DNA from: Acidobacteriota bacterium
Lineage (GTDB): Bacteria > Acidobacteriota > Terriglobia > Terriglobales > Acidobacteriaceae
Assembly (NCBI GenBank): GCA_003224995.1
Contig: QIAI01000073.1
Location: 1,792 to 27,872, forward strand
Direction of reading: 5' to 3'
Length of the DNA stretch: 26,081 nucleotides
A program made the position numbers and the translations under genes. Under the pieces are notes generated by a model that saw only the letters and a program-made list of their open reading frames with translations, searched no databases and was not told the origin of the DNA. Positions 1 to 8,071 of this stretch are shown here, piece after piece. The first letter of the stretch is position 1. Each line of letters starts with the position of its first letter.

Positions 1-658
1 CCAGGGCGAAGCGCAGTCCGCCTTCGATGGCGCGAGCGACTAATGCTCCTGCGCAGAAGTCGGTGCTGATTCCCAAAGACTCCAGCTTGGAGCCGAGCGT
101 TGCTCCCGCGATGCCCCGGTACAGGCAGGTGACCATACCCGTCTTCTCCCTCCGCAGTGGCGCGATGACTCGCTGCAGAGAATCGGGTTCAATTCGAATG
201 TCGGTGTCGCTGACGACGAAATGATCGTAGCGGGCCGCGCGGGCCATGTGCGCGAGATTGCTGACTTTCGCATTCTCGCCCAGAACCTCGGGACTCACGA
301 GCAGATGAATCGAATGCCGGGGGAACTCTTCCCGGAGGCGCTCGACCGACGCAATGGCGGGATCATGCTTATCGTTGACTCCAAAAATGATTTCATACTG
401 CGGGTACTCTTGCAGGCAGTAACTGCGAAGGCTCTGATACATTTCAGGGTCTTCACCCTTCAACGGCTTCAATATGGAGACTGGCGGCAAGTCTTTCGAG
501 GTGCGCTCGCTTGATTCGGACTGGAGTGGAGCAACTCGAGTTCTCAGGTAAGAGCGCGCGCTCCATAAACAAGCCAGGTAAAAGGCAATTCCACCGATCG
601 CCCCTAGAGCAGCAACCAGGCCGACTACTTCGCGGAAAGGATGAAGGAAGGAATTCAC
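1..658 (-). CDS. hpnI: Ceramide-glucosyltransferase-like (GT21) glycosyltransferase, HpnI type, 3' end cut by window edge
   Basis: Probably transfers a sugar in hopanoid lipid modification at the inner face of the membrane (family knowledge). The first 219 codons are present and the rest lies beyond base 1. Residues about 10-33 form an N-terminal membrane anchor. A P-V-S-I-L-K-P-L-K-G segment at 59-68 follows, typical of the start of the GT21 catalytic domain. The metal/sugar-nucleotide motif reads V-S-D-T-D-I-R (149-155), and the later conserved D-F-C-A-G-A-L-V-A-R lies at 200-209. The start is a GTG at 658: an in-frame stop lies 18 bases upstream and no ATG fits. A TAGTAT box 12 bases upstream suggests a very short leader. 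The gene is divergent from rnpB. The HpnI assignment rests on remembered resemblance; a generic GT2/GT21 enzyme is the alternative. Confidence 0.8.
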   Translation of the reverse strand, partial: MNSFLHPFREVVGLVAALGAIGGIAFYLACLWSARSYLRTRVAPLQSESSERTSKDLPPVSILKPLKGEDPEMYQSLRSYCLQEYPQYEIIFGVNDKHDPAIASVERLREEFPRHSIHLLVSPEVLGENAKVSNLAHMARAARYDHFVVSDTDIRIEPDSLQRVIAPLRREKTGMVTCLYRGIAGATLGSKLESLGISTDFCAGALVARAIEGGLRFAL

Positions 659-670
659 AGCGTAAGGAGA

Positions 671-676
671 ATACTA
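671..676 (-). promoter_or_regulatory. Candidate -10 box (TAGTAT) of the GT21 gene
   Basis: TAGTAT on the minus strand, 12 bases before the GTG start at 658. No convincing -35 box is visible. It would make a leader of about 5 bases and gives back-to-back promoters with rnpB. Confidence 0.35.
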
Positions 677-710
677 GGGTGCGGGCTCGGGGCGAGGAAC
701 AACCATCGCA

Positions 711-716
711 TATAAT
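711..716 (+). promoter_or_regulatory. -10 box (TATAAT) of rnpB
   Basis: A perfect TATAAT lies 6 bases before the expected 5' end of the RNase P RNA, which is the normal distance for a sigma-70-type promoter. No good TTGACA-like -35 hexamer is seen at 16-18 bases spacing. Confidence 0.6.
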
Positions 717-721
717 AGAAG

Positions 722-1117
722 AGGTTGGCAGCCGGACCGGACGGTCGCTCTCCGCAAGGAGGGAGGAAAGTCCGAACTCCGCAGGGCAGTGTGCCGGATA
801 ACGTCCGGGAAGCCGGGTTCAAGCCCGGTTGACGGAAAGTGCCACAGAAAACATACCGCCTCGCTTATGGCGAGGTAAGGGTGAAAAGGTGCGGTAAGAG
901 CGCACCGCCGCGGCAGTAATGTCGCGGGCAGGGCAAACCCCACACGGAGCAAGACCAAATAGGGAGGGAATTTCAGCTTCGGCTGGAACACGTGCCGGCC
1001 CGGTGCGTCCCAACCTCCGGGTAGGTCGCTAGAGCCATGCAGTAATGCGTGGCCCAGAGGAATGACCGTCCCGCCGCAAGGCGGACAAAATTCGGCTTAC
1101 AGGTCCGGCTGCCACAC
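722..1117 (+). ncRNA. rnpB: RNase P RNA, bacterial type A
   Basis: This is the catalytic RNA that removes 5' leaders from tRNA precursors. The two ends pair as a perfect 12-bp P1 helix (726-737 with 1103-1114). The universally conserved core is present: GAGGAAAGTCC at 763-773 (CR I, P4 5' strand), the CR II/III block from about 934 to 963 that includes the A-C-A-C-G-G-A-G-C-A-A-G stretch, and AGAGGAATGACCG at 1056-1068 (CR V, P4 3' strand). The length of about 395 bases is normal. The 5' end was placed from P1 and the TATAAT at 711-716. The exact 3' end is uncertain by a few bases. Confidence 0.97.
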
Positions 1118-1781
1118 GAGTCAATAATCAGTTCTGCGCGCGGTACTGTCGCCCCCTGGTTGAATGTTGGCCACGACCGTGATGTGAATCCGTCTCACGT
1201 GTGAGCTGACGTTCTTCTTCTTCCTTATCCCGTCATGCAATGTGCGCCAAGCACAACGAGACGGGACCAGCCGAAATGTGTACTGAAGGACAGAATCTCT
1301 GTTTTTGAAACCTGCTGGAAATAGTCTCTATACGTGGTTTACCTGATTGATCCAGCTTAGAATTGGGTATTGCCTACAGGTGAGGGATGCGGGTATCTGC
1401 GAGACGTTACCGGTAGGCTTCTTCCCGTTGCGCCTTTCACATCCGTCGACCTTAGTCACACTGAATCAATCGCTTGAGATTCCAGTCAGGCGTATCGTTT
1501 CCGAATAAATCAAGTCAGTCCGCCGCGGCTGCGGCGGTTTCCCTTTCACCTCCTAACCAAAAACAGTAGCGAGCAGATTCACACGCGTAATACGGGCACT
1601 GGAAGATCTATGCTGCTCGACATCCATCAATTGCAATTCGTGAAAATCGCTGAGTGATCCGGTTCGCTTTCATCCAGCGCGAACGAGACGCACGGTTACA
1701 AAGGCCCACTCAGTTCGGTTTTCGCGAGTACAAGAAACCGATGGCTATGAAATGCGTCGGCGAAGAAAGAAGGAGACAATT
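1118..1781. other. Gene-free intergenic stretch
   Basis: About 660 bases between rnpB and the NmrA-like gene. I find no coding frame with recognisable protein character, no tRNA and no clear promoter. It holds the hairpin at 1520-1540 and a weak 7-bp inverted repeat (1228-1234 with 1260-1266). Confidence 0.5.
1520..1540 (+). terminator. GC-rich hairpin followed by a short T run
   Basis: A perfect 7-bp stem (CCGCCGC at 1520-1526, GCGGCGG at 1531-1537) with loop GGCT, followed by TTTCCCTTT. It resembles an intrinsic terminator, but it lies about 400 bases after the mature end of rnpB, so it would end either readthrough or an unannotated transcript. Confidence 0.4.
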
Positions 1782-2585
1782 ATGAAAATCGTGGTGATCG
1801 GCGGCACAGGCCTCATTGGATCAAAGCTTGTCAACAAGCTTCGCGAGCAGGGGCATGAAGCAGTAGCGGCAGCACCCAACACAGGAGTCAACACTCTCAC
1901 GGGCGAAGGACTGACCGAAGTGCTGAAGGGCGCCTCGGTAGTCGTTGACGTATCAAACTCTCCCTCCTGGGAGGATGCAGCAGTGCTGAAGTTCTTCGAA
2001 ACGTCAACTCGCAACCTCCTCACCTATGAAGCGGCCGCAGGGGTGCGACATCACGTTGCGTTATCGGTGGTGGGAACCGACCGGCTGTCTGAAAGCGGTT
2101 ACTTCCGGGCCAAGATTGCTCAGGAAAAATTGATCAAAGAATCTTCAATCCCTTACTCCATCGTGCACGCGACGCAGTTCTTCGAATTCCTCAAGGGCCT
2201 CGCCGACATTTCCATCGTCGGCGGCAAGGTGCATTTGCCAGATGTGCTTTTCCAGCCAATGGCCGCCGACGATGTCGCGAGTGGTGTGGGCAGGGTTGCA
2301 GTAGGTCAGCCGGTAAACGGCATCGTCGAAATTGGAGGCCCGGAACAGTTTCGCGTGGATGAACTAGTCCGGCGGCGGTTGGCCTCGCTCAAAGATCCCC
2401 GCGAAGTCATCGCTGACCCAAATGCGCTTTACTCTGGGGCGAGACTCGGCGAGAAAACGCTAGTCCCTGGCGATAACGCAAGACTCGGCGAGACCCGTGT
2501 CGAAACCTGGCTGACTCAGGCCGCAGCACAAATTCCGAGTGCGCATGCTCAAGCTAAAGGCGCAGCGGTGAAAAAAGCTAGCTGA
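1782..2585 (+). CDS. NmrA-like / atypical SDR NAD(P)-binding protein
   Basis: Predicted 267-residue cytoplasmic Rossmann-fold protein. The dinucleotide-binding motif G-G-T-G-L-I-G is at residues 7-13 after a beta strand of valines and isoleucines. A Y-F-R-A-K (Y-x-x-x-K) element lies near residue 110, as in extended or atypical short-chain dehydrogenases. The C-terminus is alanine/lysine-rich and probably disordered. The ATG at 1782 is chosen over one at 1752 because AAGGAG (1770-1775) sits at good spacing and the first residues then match the family. Substrate unknown: it may be a reductase or a redox-sensing NmrA-type protein. It is the first gene of a same-strand trio with a cupin and an alpha/beta hydrolase, which suggests a small stress or detoxification operon (inference). 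Confidence 0.85.
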   Translation: MKIVVIGGTGLIGSKLVNKLREQGHEAVAAAPNTGVNTLTGEGLTEVLKGASVVVDVSNSPSWEDAAVLKFFETSTRNLLTYEAAAGVRHHVALSVVGTDRLSESGYFRAKIAQEKLIKESSIPYSIVHATQFFEFLKGLADISIVGGKVHLPDVLFQPMAADDVASGVGRVAVGQPVNGIVEIGGPEQFRVDELVRRRLASLKDPREVIADPNALYSGARLGEKTLVPGDNARLGETRVETWLTQAAAQIPSAHAQAKGAAVKKAS

Positions 2586-2649
2586 TATCAGCACGGCGGA
2601 CGCACGAGGGCGCACTGAAATTTCCGTCGGTCAAGCGAAAGGTCAATTT

Positions 2650-3037
2650 ATGACGTTCACAAAACTAATATTGGCGCTGGCATGTCTCATGTCCGGTGCG
2701 CTGGCAGCCCAGCAGGCCAAGGTAACGGAGCTCCTGTCGAAAGATTTGACCAATCTTCCTGGCAAAGAAGGTCTGATGGTCACCGTGGAGTATCCGCCGG
2801 GCAGTTCGGACCCGATCCATCGCCACAATGCGCATGGGTTTATTTACGTGCTGGAAGGCTCGATCGTGATGCAGGTGAGAGGCGGGAAAGAAGACTTTGA
2901 CACCTGGTCAGACCTTCTATGAAGGCCCGGAGGATATTCACGTGGTTGGGCGGAACGCAAGCAAAACCAAACCGGCGAAATTCGTCGTGTTCTTCGTGAA
3001 GGACAAAGGCGCTCCGGTGCTAGTGCCCGCCAACTAA
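2650..3037 (+). pseudogene. Secreted cupin-domain protein, broken by a frameshift
   Basis: A small periplasmic single-domain cupin with a signal peptide (residues 1-20, ending A-L-A-A). The metal-binding motif begins H-R-H-N-A-H-G, followed by V-L-E-G. The reading frame stops at 2922 after G-G-K-E. The expected continuation (T-P-G-Q-T-F-Y-E-G-P-E-D and onward to V-P-A-N) resumes in another frame from 2900 and ends with TAA at 3037. Around 2893 the DNA fits loss of two bases inside a normal G-K-E-(V)-T-L-T-P-G stretch. As written, the product would lack the second half of the beta barrel, including the second cupin motif. It lies 64 bases after the NmrA-like gene and 54 bases before the hydrolase. 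This is either a real pseudogene or a sequence error. Confidence 0.75.
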
Positions 3038-3091
3038 AACCAGAAACCGCGAGTAGTTCTGCTCGCCCAAACTTATAAGGAGAAAATTCAT

Positions 3092-3937
3092 ATGAGCACG
3101 ATCACGGTAAAAGACGGCACGACAATCTACTACAAAGACTGGGGCAAAGGCCCGGTGGTCACGTTTTCGCACGGATGGCCGCTGAATTCCGACGCATGGG
3201 ACGGACAAATGCTTTTCCTCGCACAGAATGGTTTTCGCGTGATTGCGCACGACCGGCGTGGCCACGGCCGGTCCAGCCAAGCATCGTCCGGGAACGACAT
3301 GAATGGGTACGCCGACGATCTGGCTGCTGTGATTGAGGCGCTGGATCTCAAGGATGCGACTCTGGTGGGACACTCCACGGGTGGAGGCGAAGTTGCGCGC
3401 TACATCGGACGTCACGGCACGAAGCGAGTTGCCGCGGCCATCCTGATCGCCGCTGTGCCGCCGATCCTGGTTAAGTCCGCATCCAACCCGGAGGGGCTCC
3501 CGATCGAGGTGTTTGACGGATTGCGAAGCGGTCTTGCCAAAGATCGCTCACAGTTCTACAAAGACTTTGCCGTAATGTTCTACGGCGCCAACCGGGCAGG
3601 TGCGAAGGTCTCGCAGGGAATGCTGGACCAGTTCTGGCTATGGAGCATGCAGGCCGGCCTCAAGAACTCCTACGACAGCATCAAGGCATTTTCCGAGACT
3701 GACTTCACCGAGGACCTCAAGAAATTCGATGTGCCAACACTGGTCATGCATGGTGAGGACGACCAGGTCGTGCCGATCAAGGATTCAGCGAAGAAATCGG
3801 CCAGGCTGATCAAGGGGGCGCAGGAAATTTACTATCCGGGCAGGCCGCACGGCCTCACCGCCACACACCAAGACGAGGTCAATACCGACCTGCTGAAATT
3901 TCTGAGGTCGGTCCAACAAGCTCGCAAGGCAGCCTGA
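3092..3937 (+). CDS. Alpha/beta hydrolase, cofactor-free haloperoxidase / esterase type
   Basis: A 281-residue single-domain alpha/beta hydrolase, the usual length for the non-heme chloroperoxidase family. The oxyanion-hole strand is F-S-H-G-W-P (25-30) and the nucleophile elbow is G-H-S-T-G-G with Ser95. Asp224 (in G-E-D-D-Q-V-V-P) and His253 (in R-P-H-G-L) complete the triad. No signal peptide, so probably cytoplasmic. AAGGAG (3077-3082) supports the ATG at 3092. It is the last gene of the trio with the NmrA-like protein and the cupin, and converges on the RDD gene. Natural substrate unknown. Halogenation by such enzymes is usually a side activity of an esterase or perhydrolase. Confidence 0.9.
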   Translation: MSTITVKDGTTIYYKDWGKGPVVTFSHGWPLNSDAWDGQMLFLAQNGFRVIAHDRRGHGRSSQASSGNDMNGYADDLAAVIEALDLKDATLVGHSTGGGEVARYIGRHGTKRVAAAILIAAVPPILVKSASNPEGLPIEVFDGLRSGLAKDRSQFYKDFAVMFYGANRAGAKVSQGMLDQFWLWSMQAGLKNSYDSIKAFSETDFTEDLKKFDVPTLVMHGEDDQVVPIKDSAKKSARLIKGAQEIYYPGRPHGLTATHQDEVNTDLLKFLRSVQQARKAA

Positions 3938-3950
3938 ATCTTTGCGTCGC

Positions 3951-3978
3951 GGCAGATCGCATACCATCGCGGTCTGCC
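3951..3978. terminator. 10-bp hairpin between convergent genes
   Basis: GGCAGATCGC (3951-3960) pairs with GCGGTCTGCC (3969-3978), with one G-T wobble and an 8-base loop. It lies between two converging genes. Neither strand has a T run after it, so termination is an inference from position. Confidence 0.4.
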
Positions 3979-4023
3979 CGGCGTAAGGTCCCGATAAGAG
4001 TTGCGGGAGCCAGATGGAAAGCT

Positions 4024-4779
4024 TTAACTGAACCGGCCGCTGTCCCGCACCTGGCGGGCCACCGATTCGAGAAAGTCGTCAATCGTCTCTCCGGGCTGAC
4101 GCTGCAAACCCGTCTTGGCCTTAATCCTCTCGGCAATCTGATTCGAGGCGGAGAAACGCACTACCGGATCGAGATCCCAGCGGCGGTGAAGATAAGTCTC
4201 GATCAGGACTAACTCTTCGGCGGAAACACGGGCCATCTGAGGGCTCGCGGAGGCTGTGGATTCAGTGGCGTTCCAGGCGGGCCTGACTTCGTCGGTAAGT
4301 TTCTCGTGTACCACGACAGTTCCCGCCACAAAGTCGCCGAGGCGGCGATTTTGCTTGTTCAGCATCATGCACGCCAGCCCCACACCGTAGATTCCTGGAA
4401 GGCCGTCAACCGCCCGTAGCAGGTTTCGTCCAATGGCTTCGAAGGCATCAATGGGGCGGCCCGTTTCCTTGATGACGCGAATCCCGGCATATCGCTTACC
4501 AGGCGTTTGCCCCTTCCAGATGATTTCGAAAAAAGCGAAGTATCCCCAATACACACAAAAGAGAAGGAGGACTGCGATGGCAGGACCCCACGACCAGGAA
4601 CGGAGGCTGAACAGCCCGCTGGCGAATGGAAGCGCGAAAACGAATACGAAAGCCCCTACTGTGTACAGGATACTTTGCAGTAAAGTATCGATACCGAGAG
4701 CGAGGAACCGGCTTCCGATTCCGGCCAACGGAAGTTCGAGGGCTATTTGCTCAGGAGTATCAATTTTTAACTCGTCCAT
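4024..4779 (-). CDS. RDD family membrane protein
   Basis: A 251-residue inner-membrane protein. The family signature is visible: G-S-R-F-L-A-L-G-I-D-T (Arg24 and Asp31), then transmembrane segments at about 33-51 and 66-85, then G-Q-T-P-G-K-R-Y-A-G-I (90-100) and N-R-R-L-G-D-F-V-A-G-T (144-154). The last 90 residues are soluble and charged. The ATG at 4779 is chosen because the family similarity begins there; the open frame extends further upstream but crosses the divergent SpoIIM gene. Function unknown; RDD proteins are linked to transport or to accompanying membrane complexes. It starts only 12 bases from the SpoIIM start and is probably part of the MoxR-cluster machinery. Confidence 0.85.
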   Translation of the reverse strand: MDELKIDTPEQIALELPLAGIGSRFLALGIDTLLQSILYTVGAFVFVFALPFASGLFSLRSWSWGPAIAVLLLFCVYWGYFAFFEIIWKGQTPGKRYAGIRVIKETGRPIDAFEAIGRNLLRAVDGLPGIYGVGLACMMLNKQNRRLGDFVAGTVVVHEKLTDEVRPAWNATESTASASPQMARVSAEELVLIETYLHRRWDLDPVVRFSASNQIAERIKAKTGLQRQPGETIDDFLESVARQVRDSGRFS

Positions 4780-4791
4780 CGAGTCACACCT

Positions 4792-5745
4792 ATGATCACA
4801 ACACGCTGGCTGCAGAAACGGAAGCCTCACTGGAGCAAACTGGAGGAGCTTCTGAATCTGACAAACCGCCAGGGTCTGAAAGCACTCTCGCGGTACGATC
4901 TGCAGGAATTGAGTCTGCTTTACCGTCAGACGGCAGCCGATTTGGCTGCGATCCGCGAGGATCCTGGCTCCGTACATTTCTCGCGCTATCTGAACCAGCT
5001 CCTGGCTCGGGCTCACAATACCATCTATTCGGGACAGCGGGCGAGCCCGCGTGGGTTACTATCGTTTTTCTGGGTAGATTACCCGCAGATCTTCCGCCGG
5101 AACCTGAGCCCCTGTGGCCTGGCGACGGCCATTTTTGTGCTCGGCGTTTTCGTGGGAGCGGCCTTGACTTACCAGGATCCGGATTTCAAGGTGAAGTTTT
5201 TGGGGCCGCAGATGGTCGAGACGATCGATCATCATAAAATGTGGACGCACTCCATCGTTGCCATTAAGCCGCTGGCCTCCAGTTCGATCATGACGAACAA
5301 CATCGGGGTGGGGTTCACCACCTTTGCTTTCGGTATCACCGGAGGAATTGGCACGGTCTACATGATGCTCTTCAACGGATTATTGATGGGCGTCATAGGA
5401 ATGGCGTGCCGGATTGCGGGGATGAGCCAGGATTTGTGGAGTTTCGTGGCGCCACATGGGGTGCTCGAGCTACCTGCCATTTTCATCGCGGGCGGTGCCG
5501 GATTCCGCGTCGCCCAAGGTTTGCTGTTTCCGGGAGTACTGCCCCGACGTGAATCGCTGGCAAAGGCTGGAGCGGAGGCGGTTCGCTTGCTGCTCGGGAC
5601 TGTTCCCATACTGATCGTGGCAGGGATCGTCGAAGCCTTTGTATCGCCTACCAGTCTGGCCGTCTCATTGAAGTTTTCGATGGCGGCGGCTTTGTTCACG
5701 CTCTTGTTGTTCTATCTGTTCCGTCCAGTCCAAGCGAATGTATAA
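4792..5745 (+). CDS. SpoIIM-like (DUF95, stage II sporulation protein M) membrane protein
   Basis: A 317-residue polytopic membrane protein. A soluble N-terminal part of about 105 residues is followed by hydrophobic segments at about 108-127, 170-208 (two), 222-246, 265-284 and 292-310. The N-N-I-G-V-G-F (169-175) and H-G-V-L-E-L-P (222-228) motifs are typical of this family. Despite the family name nothing suggests sporulation here. In Bacillus SpoIIM belongs to the DMP engulfment complex that acts with peptidoglycan hydrolases. It sits divergently 12 bases from RDD and ends 2 bases before the end of the DUF58 gene on the other strand. No ribosome-binding site is visible directly before the ATG, so either the mRNA is leaderless or the start is slightly different. 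Confidence 0.87.
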   Translation: MITTRWLQKRKPHWSKLEELLNLTNRQGLKALSRYDLQELSLLYRQTAADLAAIREDPGSVHFSRYLNQLLARAHNTIYSGQRASPRGLLSFFWVDYPQIFRRNLSPCGLATAIFVLGVFVGAALTYQDPDFKVKFLGPQMVETIDHHKMWTHSIVAIKPLASSSIMTNNIGVGFTTFAFGITGGIGTVYMMLFNGLLMGVIGMACRIAGMSQDLWSFVAPHGVLELPAIFIAGGAGFRVAQGLLFPGVLPRRESLAKAGAEAVRLLLGTVPILIVAGIVEAFVSPTSLAVSLKFSMAAALFTLLLFYLFRPVQANV

Positions 5746-5747
5746 GT

Positions 5748-7127
5748 CTACAGGCGGTTGCGCGCTTTCACTTCAAGATAAGAGTTCACCAGCACAGAAG
5801 CCAGCGAAGCGGAACTCACTTCCAGGGCCAAAGCTCCTCGCTCCCGTAAGCGCGCAAGTAATAACTCACGGCGATGAATCATCTCCTGGGCGGCCGCAAT
5901 CTTGAACATCTGTTCCTCGTTCTCCGGTTGCCGCGAAGCCAGGTCGTCCAAGTCGGGCTGTCCGATGACGACGAACAAGACGAGGTGCCGCGGCATCATT
6001 TGCGATGCAGCTTCTATGACTTCAGGCGTCATGGCAGTCTCCGCTAAATCGGTCAGCCATACCACCAGGCTGCGACGTTTTTGATCCGTAAGGAGAAGTC
6101 CGGCAGTGCGCAAGTGGTCTGCTTCCGAGGCCTCTTCATGGATGGTCGACAACTGTTCGATCATTTGCCTGAGGTGCGTGCTGCCTCGTGCAGCCGGAAG
6201 GCGCTGCTGTAATTTTCTGCCGTAAGCCAGAAGTCCCACGCGGTCGCCAGAGTACAGGGCAACCTGCGCCAGGCTGAGTGCGGCATTCACGGCATAGTCA
6301 AGCTTGGTGAGGTCGCGAATGCGGGCACGCATCAGACGACCGGAGTCGATCACAATCCAGACGGTCTGGCTGCGTTCGACCTGGTAGATGCGGGTAACGA
6401 GTTTGCCGCGACGTGCCGCGGCCGTCCAGCAAATGTCGCGATATTCGTCCCCTTCGCGATATTCGCGGAGACTTTCGAACTCCCGGCCAATCCCGCGCAT
6501 GCGGGAATGGCGTTTTTCCATTTCGATCTGGCGGCTGCGTACCAGGAACGAAGATTGCTTTTTGGCTTCGTCCAGATTGGGATAAATCTGGACGCGCTGT
6601 TCCATGGACGCGCGAGCCCACCGCTCCGCGATCCGGAACGTGCCCTGATAGCGGAGGTAGATATCTGCCAGGGTTACCGCTCCCCGCTGCGTGGGCTGAA
6701 TCGTGTATTTTCGCGAAGCTTCGCCGTGGCCGGGGACGCTGATTTCGAGTTCGGGAGGTTCGGAACGCAGTTGTGCCGGGACGGAATCGAGAGCGAGAAC
6801 GTGCACGGTCGAAGCCGACTGGTTAACCAGAGTTAGTTCTACTTCCGAGGAAACCGACAGGGCCGGTGGGCTGTGCCAAATGCGTTGCACTTTAAGCTGT
6901 CTCGGCTTTGGCAACGTGAGGAGATCCACGGCCCACGCCAACAATGCCCCAAGATCCCAAGCCAGCATGGCGTAGACCCAGCGCAGTTCGAAAAAAGCCA
7001 GAGTAAGCCAAAGCAGACCAAGCAACAGAAGCAGAAAAAAGCGCGGGCCAAACGCAAAGCTGAAACGAGTATGGGACCGAGCCACGGCGGACTGGGTCGC
7101 CGGCACCAGGCCTTGCTGGCCACTCAC
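5748..7127 (-). CDS. DUF58 domain protein (MoxR-associated)
   Basis: 459 residues. Two closely spaced transmembrane segments (about 29-46 and 50-70) are followed by a beta-rich region. The DUF58 core starts at G-I-G-R-E-F-E-S-L-R-E-Y (212-223) and continues E-G-D-E-Y-R-D-I-C-W (225-234). A von Willebrand A-like fold follows with V-I-D-S-G-R-L (259-265), where the usual D-x-S-x-S metal site is only partly kept. DUF58 proteins are nearly always beside MoxR ATPases and are thought to be their membrane-bound partner. The start overlaps the MoxR stop by 4 bases (ATGA), so the two are translationally coupled. It is the last gene of the operon. Confidence 0.92.
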   Translation of the reverse strand: MSGQQGLVPATQSAVARSHTRFSFAFGPRFFLLLLLGLLWLTLAFFELRWVYAMLAWDLGALLAWAVDLLTLPKPRQLKVQRIWHSPPALSVSSEVELTLVNQSASTVHVLALDSVPAQLRSEPPELEISVPGHGEASRKYTIQPTQRGAVTLADIYLRYQGTFRIAERWARASMEQRVQIYPNLDEAKKQSSFLVRSRQIEMEKRHSRMRGIGREFESLREYREGDEYRDICWTAAARRGKLVTRIYQVERSQTVWIVIDSGRLMRARIRDLTKLDYAVNAALSLAQVALYSGDRVGLLAYGRKLQQRLPAARGSTHLRQMIEQLSTIHEEASEADHLRTAGLLLTDQKRRSLVVWLTDLAETAMTPEVIEAASQMMPRHLVLFVVIGQPDLDDLASRQPENEEQMFKIAAAQEMIHRRELLLARLRERGALALEVSSASLASVLVNSYLEVKARNRL

Positions 7128-8071
7128 TTGGGCACCTCGACGGCGCGAATCACGTCCTGCAAAATCTGGTCAGGAGTGATTCCTTCGAGATCGGCCTCGG
7201 GGCGGAGCATGATGCGATGGCGGAAGGTCGGCGGCACGGAGGTCTTCACGTCATCCGGGATCAGGTAGTCTCGTCCCTCGATGGCGGCGACTGCCTTCGA
7301 GACCGCCATCAAGCTCACCGCGGCGCGCGGACTGGCGCCCAGCGAAAGGGACGGCCAATCCCTTGTCCGGCGAGCGATTTGGACAATGTATTGAAACAAA
7401 GATTCCTGAACGCTGATGGCGCGTATCTCACGCTGCGCTTGCGCCAGGAGTTCGGGGTCGACTGCCTGCAAGCCCAGGGCATCCAGATTGCCGGCGTCAA
7501 AGCCATTCTGCACATTGGTGAGTAAGCGAATTTCGTCTGCGGCTTCGGGATATGGAACGCTGATTTTCAGCAGGAACCGGTCGAGTTGAGCTTCCGGCAA
7601 GGGGTAGGTGCCCTCGAATTCCACCGGGTTCTGCGTGGCAAAGACAGTGAAAAATGAAGAAAGCTCGTAGCGGGTGCCGTCGATTGTAACCTGATGCTCT
7701 TCCATGCACTCGAGCAAAGCGGCCTGGGTGCGGGGAGGCATGCGGTTGACCTCGTCGACGAGAAACAAGTCGGTGAAAACCGGGCCCTGATGCAACTGGA
7801 AGGCGCTGGTGGCCATATTCAGGACGTTCGTACCGACGATATCGGCGGGCATCAGGTCGGATGTGCATTGCACCCGCCGGAACTGCAGGCGCACGAGCCG
7901 GGACAGAGTCTTGACCACGAGAGTCTTGGCAATTCCAGGAACTCCTTCGAGCAGCACATGTCCCTGGCAGAGGAGAGCGATCAGGCATTGAGTTTTCAAC
8001 TCTTCCTGGCCGACTACCACGCGAGCCATTTCGTCGCGGATGTGCTGCACCAGTTTTGGAACCGCTTCCAT
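7124..8071 (-). CDS. MoxR-type AAA+ ATPase
   Basis: 315 residues, the normal MoxR length. Walker A is G-V-P-G-I-A-K-T (43-50), Walker B is F-L-V-D-E-V-N-R (103-110), and sensor 1 is in F-A-T-Q-N-P-V-E (144-151), followed by the P-L-P-E-A-Q-L-D-R-F segment diagnostic of the MoxR family. The C-terminal lid domain includes G-A-S-P-R-A. It is predicted to be a cytoplasmic chaperone-like ATPase that activates or assembles metal-dependent vWA/DUF58 proteins. It overlaps the upstream DUF4350 gene by one base (TGATG) and DUF58 by four, so it is tightly coupled in the operon. Confidence 0.96.
   Translation of the reverse strand: MEAVPKLVQHIRDEMARVVVGQEELKTQCLIALLCQGHVLLEGVPGIAKTLVVKTLSRLVRLQFRRVQCTSDLMPADIVGTNVLNMATSAFQLHQGPVFTDLFLVDEVNRMPPRTQAALLECMEEHQVTIDGTRYELSSFFTVFATQNPVEFEGTYPLPEAQLDRFLLKISVPYPEAADEIRLLTNVQNGFDAGNLDALGLQAVDPELLAQAQREIRAISVQESLFQYIVQIARRTRDWPSLSLGASPRAAVSLMAVSKAVAAIEGRDYLIPDDVKTSVPPTFRHRIMLRPEADLEGITPDQILQDVIRAVEVPK

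Noticed and set aside
4780..5016. Longer RDD protein with about 79 extra N-terminal residues
   Set aside because: The extension overlaps the SpoIIM coding sequence on the other strand and has no family similarity; the RDD similarity starts at the ATG at 4779.
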